This document shows positions 42,528 through 51,564 of a DNA stretch of 64,000 bases, one piece after another (the stretch's first letter is position 1; every line of letters starts with the position of its first letter). The DNA lies in contig NZ_MWQE01000001.1 in assembly GCF_002210285.1 (NCBI RefSeq), forward strand, positions 744,001 through 808,000. The letters run 5' to 3'. The translations under genes and the position numbers were made by a program. The stretch is from Fibrobacter sp. UWR2. Lineage in GTDB: Bacteria > Fibrobacterota > Fibrobacteria > Fibrobacterales > Fibrobacteraceae. The notes beneath the pieces were generated by a model. The model made no database searches. It saw nothing but the letters and a program-made list of their open reading frames with translations, and was not told the DNA's origin.

Positions 42528-45011
42528 ATGGCAAGTGTGGTTGATGCGAGTGTGTTGGATAGGGAACTCAATCCGGAGCAGGCGGCTGCCGCCAAGAAGA
42601 TTGATGGCCCGATGTTGATATTGGCTGGTGCCGGTTCGGGAAAGACCCGTGCCATCACCTATAAGATTGCGCACCTCGTATCACAATATCAGGTAGAGCC
42701 AAAGAATATCCTTGCTGTAACATTCACGAATAAGGCGGCCCGTGAAATGACCGCGCGTATCCAGAAGTTGCTTGATTGCAACATGCATTTCCCGTGGATG
42801 GGTACGTTCCATTCGGTATGCCTGCGCTTGCTCAAAAAGAGCCTTGTTCTGGAATCTGTTACGCGGGCCATGGGCGGTTCTTGGTACGATGCGAACTTTT
42901 CGATATACGATGATGATGATCAAAAGCGCTTGCTGAAACAGATTCTCAAGGAAGAACTCGGCGATGACTGCGATGCGGCCGAAATCAAGCGTGTGCACGG
43001 AGCGATTTCTCGCTACAAGAATACGGTCCTTTACGAGCACGGGTCTGCGGTTTTGCAGACGCCGGAAGTGGCAATGGGGCGTGCGGAATTTGCCGACGAT
43101 GAACGCCGTGCCCGTTACTATGCGGAATACCAGAAGCGCCTTCGTGAGTCAAATGCCATGGATTTCGACGATCTCTTGTTCAATACCGTACTCCTGTTGC
43201 AGAAGGTCCCGTCCATTACGAACCAACTGAAACAGTTGTTCACGTACGTGGTGGTCGACGAATACCAGGATACGAACGACGTGCAGTACGAACTGCTGAA
43301 ACTCCTGATTAACGAAGACAAGAACGTGACCGTGGTGGGCGATGACGACCAGAGTATCTACGGTTGGCGCGGTGCTAACATCAAGATTATCCGTAACTTC
43401 CACAGGGATTTTGCTCCGGTCACTATTGTGAAACTGGAACGCAACTACCGTTCGACAAGCAATATCGTGAAGGGCGCAGGCTCCGTGATTGCGCATAACG
43501 TGCGCCCGCTCGAAATGGAAAAGAAGGTGTTCTCGAAAGAAGAGGCCGGTGACCCGATACGCGTGCGCCACATGGAAGATGACCGTACCGAAGCGCAGCA
43601 GATTGCTGAATTTGTCCTTGCAGCGGGCGCCGACAACTATTCGAAGACGGCGATTTTCTACCGCACCAATGCGCAGTCCCGCGTGCTGGAAAAGGCTTTG
43701 AACGATTTGAGAATTCCTTCGGTTATTTTTGGCGGAACTCGATTCTGGGACCGTAAGGAAATCAAGGACATCCTTGCCTATTTGCGCCTGCTTGCCAACG
43801 AGAAGGACGATGCGGCCCACCTACGCGTTATAAACACTCCTTCGCGTGCCATTGGCAAGACTACGGTAGAAACGGTGCTTGCGCGTGTCCGGAACGGCGA
43901 GGGTACCTTCTGGCAGATGCTTGTGGCTGAAGCTAACGGTACGGGGCGAACGGCTCCGAAACTCAAGGGCTTTACCGACCTTGTCCAGAGCTGGAAGGAC
44001 TTGATTGCGGCAGGCGAGACCCCGCTCCCGATTCTTGCAGAGCGGATTATAGCCGATACGGGGTACAAGGAATTCTTGCGTAAGGAAGATGAACTTACTG
44101 CCGATGAGCGCATCGCGAACATCGACGAAATGGTGAACGCGATTCGCGAGTTTGACGAAGAACATCCGGATGCGACACTCGATTCGTTTATTCAAGATAT
44201 ATCGCTCCTGACGGATGCCGACAAGAAGGTGGACGATTCCAAGGGCGCGGTGACGCTCATGACAATCCACATGGCGAAGGGCCTGGAATTTAATACGGTG
44301 CATATCGCCGGTTGCGACGAGGGCATTTTCCCGCTGATCCGCGAATCTTCCATGCTTACGCCTTCCGAATCGCGTGAACAGCTGGAAGAGGAACGCCGCT
44401 TGTTCTATGTGGGCTGTACTCGTGCCGAGAAGAAACTTTATCTGTACCATACGGAACGCCGGTTCTTCCAGGGGACAATCCGTCCGTTTGCGCCTTCGCG
44501 CTTCTTGAAGGAACTGGACCCTTCCGTGGTGGAATTTACCCCGTGTATCGGTGGTGGCGGCCTTGGCGGTTTCCCGTCGGGAAATTCGTTCCCGCGCTAT
44601 AACAAGGCGCCGGACTTTGTCCGTAAGGCGAATGCATCTGCTGGCCGTAGCTTTTCGGGCGGTTCCTCGTTCGGCTCGTCTTCGGGAGGATTCTCGCACG
44701 GAACATATTCCAAACCGTCCATCCCGGCATCTATCCGCAAGAACGACCAGCGGATTGTTTACAGGAACCCGATCAAGGTAGCCCCTCCTGTGAAACCTGC
44801 CGTGCCGAGCGGCCCGCGAGTCGTCTACGACGAGTATAGCGAGAACCCTTACCATCCGGGTGCTCGGGTTCGTCACTCCAAGTACGGTATCGGGACCATT
44901 GTCAAGTGCTATGGTACCGGGGACAATGCCCGCGTGGACGTGCGGTTTGGCAATGACAATACGGTGAGGACGATTATCCTCAAGTATGCCGCCCTGCAGA
45001 TTGTGGGATAG
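42528..45011 (+). CDS. UvrD/PcrA-type DNA helicase
   Basis: 827 aa from ATG 42528 (TAGGAG six bases upstream); the TTG three bases earlier is not needed. Superfamily 1 motifs: Q motif LNPEQAAAAK, Walker A AGAGSGKT, Ia TFTNKAAREM, II VVDEYQDTNDVQY, III GDDDQSIYGWRGANI, IV FYRTNAQSR, V MTIHMAKGLEFNTV, VI RRLFYVGCTRAEKKLY. Unwinds DNA 3' to 5' in repair and replication restart. After ~670 a Gly/Ser-rich linker leads to the C-terminal Tudor-like segment VRHSKYGIGTIVKCYGTGDNA typical of PcrA, which contacts RNA polymerase. Monocistronic. Confidence 0.95.
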   Translation: MASVVDASVLDRELNPEQAAAAKKIDGPMLILAGAGSGKTRAITYKIAHLVSQYQVEPKNILAVTFTNKAAREMTARIQKLLDCNMHFPWMGTFHSVCLRLLKKSLVLESVTRAMGGSWYDANFSIYDDDDQKRLLKQILKEELGDDCDAAEIKRVHGAISRYKNTVLYEHGSAVLQTPEVAMGRAEFADDERRARYYAEYQKRLRESNAMDFDDLLFNTVLLLQKVPSITNQLKQLFTYVVVDEYQDTNDVQYELLKLLINEDKNVTVVGDDDQSIYGWRGANIKIIRNFHRDFAPVTIVKLERNYRSTSNIVKGAGSVIAHNVRPLEMEKKVFSKEEAGDPIRVRHMEDDRTEAQQIAEFVLAAGADNYSKTAIFYRTNAQSRVLEKALNDLRIPSVIFGGTRFWDRKEIKDILAYLRLLANEKDDAAHLRVINTPSRAIGKTTVETVLARVRNGEGTFWQMLVAEANGTGRTAPKLKGFTDLVQSWKDLIAAGETPLPILAERIIADTGYKEFLRKEDELTADERIANIDEMVNAIREFDEEHPDATLDSFIQDISLLTDADKKVDDSKGAVTLMTIHMAKGLEFNTVHIAGCDEGIFPLIRESSMLTPSESREQLEEERRLFYVGCTRAEKKLYLYHTERRFFQGTIRPFAPSRFLKELDPSVVEFTPCIGGGGLGGFPSGNSFPRYNKAPDFVRKANASAGRSFSGGSSFGSSSGGFSHGTYSKPSIPASIRKNDQRIVYRNPIKVAPPVKPAVPSGPRVVYDEYSENPYHPGARVRHSKYGIGTIVKCYGTGDNARVDVRFGNDNTVRTIILKYAALQIVG

Positions 45012-45068
45012 TGGTTGTCCCTGCGAAAAAAATTTGTTATTTTATAACCCGCAAATAACGAGGTTTTT

Positions 45069-45356
45069 ATGCTCGAACGTGAAGAAGTATTGAAATTGGC
45101 GAAGCTCTCGAGGCTCGAAGTTGCGGAAAGCGACATCGATTCCGTGAAGGGGCATCTCGACAAGATGCTTGACCACATGGAAGCGCTCAAGGCGCTCGAC
45201 CTGTCCAATGTCGAACCGATGACCGGTGTCGAGAATGGTGCGACTATCCTTCGCGAAGACGTGCCGGTTCAGGGATTCTCGCTGGACCAGGCTTTCGCGA
45301 ATGCGCCTGCAGTGGAAAACGACCACTTCGCCATCCCGAAGGTCATTGGCGGCTAA
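45069..45356 (+). CDS. gatC: Aspartyl/glutamyl-tRNA amidotransferase subunit C
   Basis: 95 aa, normal length. LEREEVLKLAKLSRLEVAESDID, then KMLDHMEALKALDLSNVEPMTGV, ILREDVPV and a C-terminus FAIPKVIGG are typical of GatC, which holds GatA and GatB together. gatA and gatB are not next to it. With glnS in the same genome the complex probably transamidates Asp-tRNA(Asn). SD ACGAGG. A TTTTATAA-type element lies 15-25 bases further upstream. Confidence 0.93.
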   Translation: MLEREEVLKLAKLSRLEVAESDIDSVKGHLDKMLDHMEALKALDLSNVEPMTGVENGATILREDVPVQGFSLDQAFANAPAVENDHFAIPKVIGG

Positions 45357-45383
45357 CTCGCAAAAACAAAAGCCAGAAACGGC

Positions 45384-45389
45384 CATATT
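45384..45389 (+). promoter_or_regulatory. CATATT six bases before kdsB ATG (leaderless-type)
   Basis: CATATT-N6-ATG, no SD; same spacing as cysK and coaD, with C in place of the first T. Confidence 0.4.
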
Positions 45390-45395
45390 ATTTTT

Positions 45396-46100
45396 ATGAC
45401 TGCAGTACACTGCATAGTACCCGCACGTATGGGGTCTTCCCGGTTTCCTGGGAAGCCCCTTTTTAAGTTATGCGGTAAAGAAATGATTGTCCGGACCCTC
45501 GAGAGGGCTCGGCTTGCGGAATGTTTTGACCGCATTGTGTGTGCGACCGACAGCGACCAGATTGCCGAGGTCGTTTCGAGGGCGGGATTCGAGTTTCTGC
45601 TCACTGGGCCTGCGAATACGGGATCTGACCGTGTGGCCGAGGCGGCTCGTGCCCTGGACCTTGACCTGGTGGTGAACCTACAGGGCGACGAGCCCTTGGT
45701 GGAGCCCGATGTACTTGTCGATGTTGCTCGCAAACTTGCTGCCCACCCGGATTGCTGGGTGAGTGTCGCATGCCCGCTTGCTCCTTCTGATGCCGAACTT
45801 GCGACCGTGGTGAAGGTCCGAGTCGAAAACGGCTTTGCCGTGGACTTTACCCGCCACGTGGAGCCAAGCGATGCTCCGCGCTGGTTCCAGCACCAGGGAA
45901 TTTATGCGTATTCCCGAGTGGCGCGGGATGAATTTTCTGCTTTGCCGCAGAGTGCGGTGGAGAAGGAACGTTCGCTGGAACAGATGCGCATCATGGGGCG
46001 GCGCCCGATACGCATGGTCATGAGCCGCTATCCGTCGGTGTCGGTGGATGTCCCTTCCGATGCTGCTGCGGTGGAGGCACTCATCAAATCGTTGCATTAA
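45396..46100 (+). CDS. kdsB: CMP-KDO synthetase (3-deoxy-manno-octulosonate cytidylyltransferase)
   Basis: 234 aa. Activates KDO with CTP for lipopolysaccharide inner-core synthesis. IVPARMGSSRFPGKPL is the CTP-binding signature, VVNLQGDEPLVEPDVL the metal-binding loop, WFQHQGIYAYSR and the late RMVMSRYPSVSVDVPSD complete the family pattern. Shows that the host makes KDO-containing LPS, consistent with a diderm cell. No SD before the ATG. The HhH gene starts 20 bases after the stop. Confidence 0.95.
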   Translation: MTAVHCIVPARMGSSRFPGKPLFKLCGKEMIVRTLERARLAECFDRIVCATDSDQIAEVVSRAGFEFLLTGPANTGSDRVAEAARALDLDLVVNLQGDEPLVEPDVLVDVARKLAAHPDCWVSVACPLAPSDAELATVVKVRVENGFAVDFTRHVEPSDAPRWFQHQGIYAYSRVARDEFSALPQSAVEKERSLEQMRIMGRRPIRMVMSRYPSVSVDVPSDAAAVEALIKSLH

Positions 46101-46119
46101 AAAACAGGCGAGGGGAAAT

Positions 46120-46584
46120 ATGAACTCTGCTGAAAGAAAAATTCTTCATGTGGCGCTGGCCCTCTTTGTGGTCGGGCTTGCGGTGAGGTTCCTGCCGTGG
46201 GGGCTTCCGTCGGTCGATTTTGTGGATATCGGGGACCGCCCGAGGAAGGCTGAGACGCCCCTTGTGCAGTCCAAAGTGGAATATTCGGCAAAGGGCTCCG
46301 CGACATCCCTGGAAACCGATGGTATTGTAACTAAAAATTTACAAACAAGCAAGGAGAAAAAGCCCCGGAAAAAGAAGGCTATCGTCCGCTTTCCCTTGCA
46401 TATCAACACAGCGACGGCGGACGAACTGTGCGCCCTTAAGGGCGTCGGACCCAAGCTTGCCGAGAAAATTATCGCTTTCCGCGAGGAGCATGGCCCCTTT
46501 TCGGGGGGTGCGAGCCTGCAAAAAGTGCCTGGAATAGGTAAGAAAAAACTGGAGGGCATACTGCAAAGCGTAATTTTTGATTAG
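46120..46584 (+). CDS. ComEA-like helix-hairpin-helix protein
   Basis: 154 aa from ATG 46120 (AGGGG SD). One N-terminal membrane helix (ILHVALALFVVGLAVRFL), then a charged linker (EKKPRKKKAIVRF) and the ComEA-type double HhH LHINTATADELCALKGVGPKLAEKIIAFREEHGPFSGGASLQKVPGIGKKKLEGIL. ComEA binds incoming DNA in the periplasm during natural uptake. The neighbouring pilM/pilN-like genes fit with this, but nothing proves competence. A longer frame back to 46048 would overlap kdsB. Confidence 0.85.
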   Translation: MNSAERKILHVALALFVVGLAVRFLPWGLPSVDFVDIGDRPRKAETPLVQSKVEYSAKGSATSLETDGIVTKNLQTSKEKKPRKKKAIVRFPLHINTATADELCALKGVGPKLAEKIIAFREEHGPFSGGASLQKVPGIGKKKLEGILQSVIFD

Positions 46585-46621
46585 TTTTATACTATCAAAA
46601 TCTTCATAAGTCGTTGAGTAT

Positions 46622-47542
46622 ATGAGTGATACGAAATTGTACCTAGGTATTGAGGTGGGCGATGTCTCCCTGAAACTCGCCTTGTTGGACGGTGCTGAAA
46701 AGCGCGTTCTCAAGACTGCTGTTCTCCAGACGGAAACCAGCCCCATCGATGACATCTACACGTTCGAGACGGTCCTCCAGGGCTGGATGGACGAGTGCCA
46801 GCTTGAAGAGATCGAGGCTATCTCCGTGACGGTCCCCGCCTTCAGGTCCATTGTCCGCCAGGTGTTCGTACCGGCAGAGGCTGTCGCCAATATTGACGAG
46901 TACGTCCAGTGGTACCTCGGGCTCATTACCAATGGCGATAAGGATTCCTATATCGTTGACTATAAGGTCTTAAGCGGTGATGCCTCTATCGGGCAGACCG
47001 TTCTGCTTATCGCGGTCCGGCGTGAATGGGTCGATGCCCTGCGCAAGGGTTTCCGCAGCAAGAGCCTCGTGCCGAAGGGCATGGAAGTCGATGTGCTTTC
47101 GCTGATGAACCTCATGGATGTGGCGGAAGGTATCAAGAAGAATGTGGAATGCGTCATCAAGGCCGACTATTTTGGCGTGACGATGCTCTGGCTCAGCAAG
47201 GATAGCCTGCATGCGCTCCGTTGCGTGTCGACGCTTTCCTTGGTGAATGCCTCCATGGAAGAGGCTGCATCTATCCTTGCAGACGGTGTCTGCGAACAGA
47301 TGAAACTTGCAAAGGAACAGAATTCCGTACCCGATGTCAAGCAGGTGCATATCTGCGGTGAAATGGCTATGGAACCGCTGTTTGTGCAGAAGTTGCGTGA
47401 AAAACTCGCCGACAGCTGCCAGGTTGTATTGATGGATTCTTTCTCCAATCTCAGGCTCCCGGTCGACGAGGCCGATTCCGCTGCCGTACTTAATTGTGCC
47501 GGAGCCATAGGAACCGCGCTTGGCGTGATGGAGGGTGTATGA
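46622..47542 (+). CDS. PilM-like actin-fold protein
   Basis: 306 aa. LYLGIEVGDVSLKLALLDG matches the phosphate-1 loop of actin-fold/PilM proteins; AISVTVPAFRSIVRQVFVPAE and VEDVQ-like EYVQWYLGLI, VDYKVL are PilM-like; the C-terminal VLNCAGAIGTALGVMEG is the adenosine loop. PilM links the ATPases of type IV pili or type II secretion to the inner-membrane PilN/PilO. It overlaps the next gene by four bases (ATGA), as in pilMN operons. The sequence is divergent, so the exact machine (pilus, pseudopilus) remains open. Confidence 0.72.
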   Translation: MSDTKLYLGIEVGDVSLKLALLDGAEKRVLKTAVLQTETSPIDDIYTFETVLQGWMDECQLEEIEAISVTVPAFRSIVRQVFVPAEAVANIDEYVQWYLGLITNGDKDSYIVDYKVLSGDASIGQTVLLIAVRREWVDALRKGFRSKSLVPKGMEVDVLSLMNLMDVAEGIKKNVECVIKADYFGVTMLWLSKDSLHALRCVSTLSLVNASMEEAASILADGVCEQMKLAKEQNSVPDVKQVHICGEMAMEPLFVQKLREKLADSCQVVLMDSFSNLRLPVDEADSAAVLNCAGAIGTALGVMEGV

Positions 47543-48552
47543 TTCGATTGAATTTGATGGAGGCCGCAGAACGCGTTTCTGTTCTCGATGTCGTTACGCC
47601 GGTGCGCGTGACCGACGTCTCTGCGCAGGTCAAGACCTCCAAGAAGAAGACTCTGCTTGTTGCTGTGGCTGTACTGTTCGTATTCGGCGTGTTCAGCTGC
47701 TTCATAAGCGTATTCGGTGTACCGCAGCCCCTTCAGGGTATTCTGCCCGGCCCGTACCTGGCTCTCATCGGTGCCGAAGATCCGAGCCGCAGTGCCCTTA
47801 CCCTGAGCAACGGACAGCAGACCTCTGCCGGTGGTTCGCTCGAGGCGCAGGCCGCAGCTGCCGAAGAAGCGCTCAAGCGTCGTAACGCATTGTCTGTAAA
47901 CCAGGTGGTGGGCGAGGTCAAGCCGCAGGTGCTGTTCAACAACAAGCGCGACGACTACAACTCGTTCCTCCCGATGGAAAAGATTTCGTTCCAGCGTGCG
48001 GCGATCAACCAGTTCTTTACTTTCCTCACGACGGCGACCCCGGACGATGTCGGGTTCTCCGACTGCGTGTTCCAGTCCCCGAATTACTTCTATGTGCGAG
48101 GCGTGTCGGTGAAGCCGACTTCCCAGCGTAGTTTCCTGGAACGTGTCAAGTCCGTGAGTTCTGATTTCCGCACGCCGCCTCTGCCCGAGAATGCTCCTGC
48201 GACAGACATTACCGCCTTTGGCCTGTTCAACGTGAACAACGTGAATAAGGCCGCCGTTACGACCTTCGTGAACGTGAAGGATGTTGCCGAAGAAATCAAG
48301 GCGTTCAAGAGTATCGCTGCTGCGAATAAGGTAACGATTGGTGGATTCGACAAGCCGAGCGTCGAGGAATTCGGCGTGTACAAGCGCTTTACCTACCAGG
48401 TATCGACCACGGCGGATTTCCCGGAACTGCAGTCCATGATGGCTGCCCTGGATGCTTCTCCCGTGCGTATCGGTGTCACGAAGGCAGAACTCAAGCTTGT
48501 GAAGAGGACCTTGAGCACCGCCATGACCTTGGTGATGTTCGTCGCTCCGTAA
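47539..48552 (+). CDS. PilN/PilO-like membrane protein
   Basis: 337 aa from ATG 47539 (GAGG SD inside pilM). Starts IRLNLMEAAERVS, comparable with the PilN start INLLP that contacts PilM. Membrane helix ~42-62 (TLLVAVAVLFVFGVFSCFISVF), a Ala/Glu-rich coiled-coil (~95-125: LEAQAAAAEEALKRRN) and a ferredoxin-like PilO-like periplasmic domain (YKRFTYQVSTTADFPELQSMMAALDASPVRIGVTKAEL). Probably combines PilN and PilO roles. No pilP, pilQ or ATPase gene follows; rsmD begins after one base. Confidence 0.68.
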   Translation: MIRLNLMEAAERVSVLDVVTPVRVTDVSAQVKTSKKKTLLVAVAVLFVFGVFSCFISVFGVPQPLQGILPGPYLALIGAEDPSRSALTLSNGQQTSAGGSLEAQAAAAEEALKRRNALSVNQVVGEVKPQVLFNNKRDDYNSFLPMEKISFQRAAINQFFTFLTTATPDDVGFSDCVFQSPNYFYVRGVSVKPTSQRSFLERVKSVSSDFRTPPLPENAPATDITAFGLFNVNNVNKAAVTTFVNVKDVAEEIKAFKSIAAANKVTIGGFDKPSVEEFGVYKRFTYQVSTTADFPELQSMMAALDASPVRIGVTKAELKLVKRTLSTAMTLVMFVAP

Positions 48553-48553
48553 T

Positions 48554-49102
48554 ATGCCAATCCGCATTACTGGTGGCTTGCTTCGGGGGCGTAATGTCCC
48601 TTCTCCTGATACATCTAGGACAAGGCCTACGGGCTCCCGTACGCGCGAGGCCCTCTTCAATATTCTGCAGGGCGTAGAAGGGTTCCGTATGCTCGACCTG
48701 TTTGCGGGTACGGGCATCATGGGAATCGAGGCCATAAGCCGTGGTGCGGCAAGCGTAGTCGCTGTCGAGATGGCTCATGGCCAGGCTCGCCTCGTTTTGC
48801 AGGCGTACAAGGCGCTTTCGTTAGAAAAACAACTTACTTTGTTAGAAAAGAACGCCTTGAATATTGAAAAGGGATTACTTTGTTCTGAATGCGGTTTTGA
48901 TTTGATTTATGCGGACCCGCCATTCAAGGACATGGAATACCCGGACTTGCGCAAGTACTGGGAATGGCTGAATCCGGGCGGCGTTGCCGTGTTCGAAGCC
49001 CCTAGCCGGAATTTGCCTGCATGGGTGAAAGAAGCCTCCGAAGCAGGCCTGGTGCAGGTTCGCCGCTATGGCGAATCTTCGCTGGTGATTTACAGGGGTT
49101 AA
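48554..49102 (+). CDS. rsmD: 16S rRNA guanine-N2 methyltransferase (G966)
   Basis: 182 aa. RITGGLLRGRNVPSPDTSRTRPTGSRTREALFNIL is the family N-terminus; SAM site LDLFAGTGIMGIEAISRGA; catalytic DLIYADPPF. Methylates 16S rRNA at G966 in the 30S subunit. Begins one base after the PilN-like stop, and is followed by coaD, an arrangement (rsmD-coaD) common in bacteria. Confidence 0.95.
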   Translation: MPIRITGGLLRGRNVPSPDTSRTRPTGSRTREALFNILQGVEGFRMLDLFAGTGIMGIEAISRGAASVVAVEMAHGQARLVLQAYKALSLEKQLTLLEKNALNIEKGLLCSECGFDLIYADPPFKDMEYPDLRKYWEWLNPGGVAVFEAPSRNLPAWVKEASEAGLVQVRRYGESSLVIYRG

Positions 49103-49114
49103 CTGTAAAATTTC

Positions 49115-49120
49115 TATATT
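49115..49120 (+). promoter_or_regulatory. TATATT six bases before coaD ATG (leaderless-type)
   Basis: TATATT-TACGGC-ATG, no SD. Gives coaD a promoter separate from rsmD. Confidence 0.55.
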
Positions 49121-49126
49121 TACGGC

Positions 49127-49630
49127 ATGCAGAGAATTGCTGTATTTGCAGGGTCCTTTGATCCGTTAACCGTAGGCCACCTGGACATTGTGCGCCGCGC
49201 ATCTGCGTTATTCGACGAGGTGTGGGTGCTGTTGGCGGTAAACGCCTCCAAGCGTTATATGTTCAGCGATGAGGCTCGCCTGGAAATGGTGCGCAAGTCG
49301 GTGGCTCAGTTTTCGAACGTGAAGGCGGATCGCTTTGACGGCCTTACGGTCGATTTTGCGAAGCGTGTCGGCGCGAAGTACCTAGTGCGCGGAATCCGTA
49401 ACGCTGCCGATGTGGACTACGAGCAGACGGTCGCCTGGAACAACAAGATGCTTTGCCCGGAATGCGAGACGGTTTTCCTGTCTAGTGCACTGGAACACCT
49501 GATGGTATCTAGCACTGTAGTGCGCGAACTTTTGAAGGCGGGCGTGACCGCTACTGGGGAAGGTAGAGAGTTACTTGCGAAGTATGTCCCCGAACAAATC
49601 TTGCCGATATTATTGAAGGAAAATTCATGA
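49127..49630 (+). CDS. coaD: Phosphopantetheine adenylyltransferase
   Basis: 167 aa. Transfers AMP from ATP to 4'-phosphopantetheine in CoA synthesis. IAVFAGSFDPLTVGHLDIV holds the nucleotidyltransferase (T/H)xGH-type motif, DGLTVDFAKRVGAKYLVRGIRNAADVDYE is family-typical and LMVSSTVVRELLKAG is the ISSTxVR signature. Ends overlapping the rhomboid gene (ATGA), so coaD, the rhomboid gene and the PfkB kinase form one transcript. Confidence 0.97.
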   Translation: MQRIAVFAGSFDPLTVGHLDIVRRASALFDEVWVLLAVNASKRYMFSDEARLEMVRKSVAQFSNVKADRFDGLTVDFAKRVGAKYLVRGIRNAADVDYEQTVAWNNKMLCPECETVFLSSALEHLMVSSTVVRELLKAGVTATGEGRELLAKYVPEQILPILLKENS

Positions 49631-50544
49631 GACCTTTTCAGTTCTTGCCTAGAGTGCTCCGCGTGCTGCTGATTATCAATGCGGTGATTTTTGGAGTCGC
49701 CTTTGTTGGTGGCACCTTGCTTGGCCTGCACTTGAACCTGCCGGGCCTTGGAGACGGAAACGTACGCGACTACATCGCCTACTTGGGCGCCTTCTGGCCG
49801 TTTGCGCCGGAACAGGCGTGGAGGTTTGTAACCTACATGTTCGTGCATGTGGACTTTTGGCACTTTGTATTCAATATGCTGATGCTCTGGATGTTCGGTA
49901 GCGAGGTTGCCGACATGATGGGAAGCCGCCATTTTACGGCAATGTACATGTTCTGCGGGATTTTTGCGGCGGTGTTCAGCCTGGTGATGTACCTGATGGG
50001 GCTTACTAGCGCCCCGATTATAGGAGCCTCAGGCGCATTGATGGGCATATTTGTTGCCTATTACAAGTTCTTCCCGAACCGCATGCTGCTGATGTTCTTC
50101 TTTTTCCCGATGCGGATAAAGTATGCGATGTGGTTCATGGTGGCGATTGACGTGCTGATGGCCCATTCCAGCGATGGAATTGCGCATTTTGCCCACTTGG
50201 GCGGAGTCGTGGGCGGCTTTATCTATATGTGGATTTATGAACGTGGCTTTGGCCGTACCCTCGGGGGCATTGCTGACAAGGTAGAAAGTAGCATGCGCCG
50301 TGCACGTCGCCCGAAGTTCCGCGTGCATGAAGGCGGGGCACGGAGCGAAGGCGATGCCGGGGTAGAAAAGCAGCGTGAAGATGAACCGCTGGAAGGCGAA
50401 GTGTTCTATGTGGACGAACAGAAACGCATGGATGAAATCTTGAAGAAGGTGAATCGCGAAGGGATAAATTCCCTTACCGATTCGGAACGTCAGTTTCTGC
50501 TGCGTGCAGGCGAAAGGCTTCGCCGCCGTAGGGGAGGAATGTAA
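49627..50544 (+). CDS. Rhomboid-family intramembrane serine protease
   Basis: 305 aa with six or seven membrane helices. Catalytic dyad Ser135 in GASGALMG and His190 in HFAHLGGVVGG; the conserved first motif is HVDFWHFVFNMLMLWMFG. The cytoplasmic tail (~215-305) is charged (RRARRPKFRVHEG, EKQREDEPLEGE) and contains EGINSLTDSERQFLLRAGERL, a short helical motif found behind many bacterial rhomboids. Cleaves transmembrane substrates; targets unknown. Overlaps coaD by four bases and the next gene by one. Confidence 0.92.
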   Translation: MRPFQFLPRVLRVLLIINAVIFGVAFVGGTLLGLHLNLPGLGDGNVRDYIAYLGAFWPFAPEQAWRFVTYMFVHVDFWHFVFNMLMLWMFGSEVADMMGSRHFTAMYMFCGIFAAVFSLVMYLMGLTSAPIIGASGALMGIFVAYYKFFPNRMLLMFFFFPMRIKYAMWFMVAIDVLMAHSSDGIAHFAHLGGVVGGFIYMWIYERGFGRTLGGIADKVESSMRRARRPKFRVHEGGARSEGDAGVEKQREDEPLEGEVFYVDEQKRMDEILKKVNREGINSLTDSERQFLLRAGERLRRRRGGM

Positions 50545-51506
50545 TGAAGAAAGTTTTAGGTATGGGCGCTGCCCTCGTAGATATTCTCGCGAATGTGGAT
50601 GACGCATGGATTGAATCGCAGGGCGTGCAGAAGGGCGGCATGAACATGGTGGACTGGCCGCAGATGGAAAAGTTCCTTGCGGCGCTCAAGAACCCGCTGC
50701 GCGTGCCGGGTGGCTCTACCTGCAATACGATGGTCGGTCTTTCCCGTTTGGGAGGCAAGGCTGCCTTCATTTCTAAAATCGGTGATGATGAACTAGGCCG
50801 CATTTTCCGTGCGCACCTTGAAAAGAATGGCGTGGAATCCAAACTCGGAGTGAGCGATGCCGCGACGGGTTGCGTGTTCTCTGCAGTGACGCCTGATGCC
50901 CAGCGCTCCATGTGGACGTACCTCGGGGCATCCGACTTCCTTGCTAGCGATGACTTTGTGCCTGCGCTCTATGACGGCGTGGGCTTGCTCTATGCCGAAG
51001 GCTACCGTGCTTTCAATGCGGACTGTTTCAAGAAGTCGTTCACGCTTGCCCGCAGTTTGGGTGTGGAAACCGCGCTCGACTTCAGCAGTTTCGGTGTGGT
51101 GGAAGCCTGCCGCAAGTTGTTCGACGAACTCTTTGCCGAAGGTATGATAGACATCATTATCGCAAACGAAGATGAAGCATTCGCCTACGCGGGCGTGAAG
51201 GAAGAAGCCGCACTCGACGTACTCGCCAAGAAGGCTAAGGTCGCCGTGGTGAAGATTGGCAAGCGTGGCGCCCTCATCGCCAAGGACGGCAAGGTTGTGC
51301 ATGTACAGGCGGGCCCTGCGAAGGCCATCGACACGACGGGTGCCGGCGACCTGTGGGCGTCGGGATTCCTGTACGGCTATATGAACGGCTGGGACATGGA
51401 ACGCAGCGGCAACCTCGGAAGCGTCGTGAGTAACGAAGTGGTGCAGGTAATGGGCGCCCAGATCCCCGAAGACGGCTGGAAGCGCATTCTCGCGGCCCGC
51501 GGGTAG
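50544..51506 (+). CDS. PfkB-family carbohydrate/nucleoside kinase (adenosine-kinase-like)
   Basis: 320 aa, ribokinase fold. Substrate-side MGAALVDILANVDD, GGSTCNTMVGLSRLGGKAAFISKIGDDELG; the anion hole and catalytic Asp are in DTTGAGDLWASGFLYGY near residues 262-278. The pattern (N-terminal ALVDILA, GGMNMVD) is close to adenosine kinase-like PfkB members in bacteria. Actual substrate (adenosine, ribose or fructose) is not determinable. One-base overlap TAATG with the rhomboid gene. No partner sugar genes nearby. Confidence 0.9.
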   Translation: MKKVLGMGAALVDILANVDDAWIESQGVQKGGMNMVDWPQMEKFLAALKNPLRVPGGSTCNTMVGLSRLGGKAAFISKIGDDELGRIFRAHLEKNGVESKLGVSDAATGCVFSAVTPDAQRSMWTYLGASDFLASDDFVPALYDGVGLLYAEGYRAFNADCFKKSFTLARSLGVETALDFSSFGVVEACRKLFDELFAEGMIDIIIANEDEAFAYAGVKEEAALDVLAKKAKVAVVKIGKRGALIAKDGKVVHVQAGPAKAIDTTGAGDLWASGFLYGYMNGWDMERSGNLGSVVSNEVVQVMGAQIPEDGWKRILAARG

Positions 51507-51538
51507 TTTGCCCGCTAACGCTTCGGGCGAAAACGATG

Positions 51539-51546
51539 TATATTTA
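51539..51546 (+). promoter_or_regulatory. TATATTTA promoter element before the Ser-rich protein
   Basis: 18 bases before ATG 51565, with a GGGAGG SD between. Confidence 0.4.
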
Positions 51547-51564
51547 GAGAAAAAGGGAGGTCCT

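Noticed and set aside
45036-45059. GTTATTT/AAATAAC inverted repeat before gatC
   Set aside because: AT-only arms with a 10-base spacer near the promoter; too weak to call an operator.
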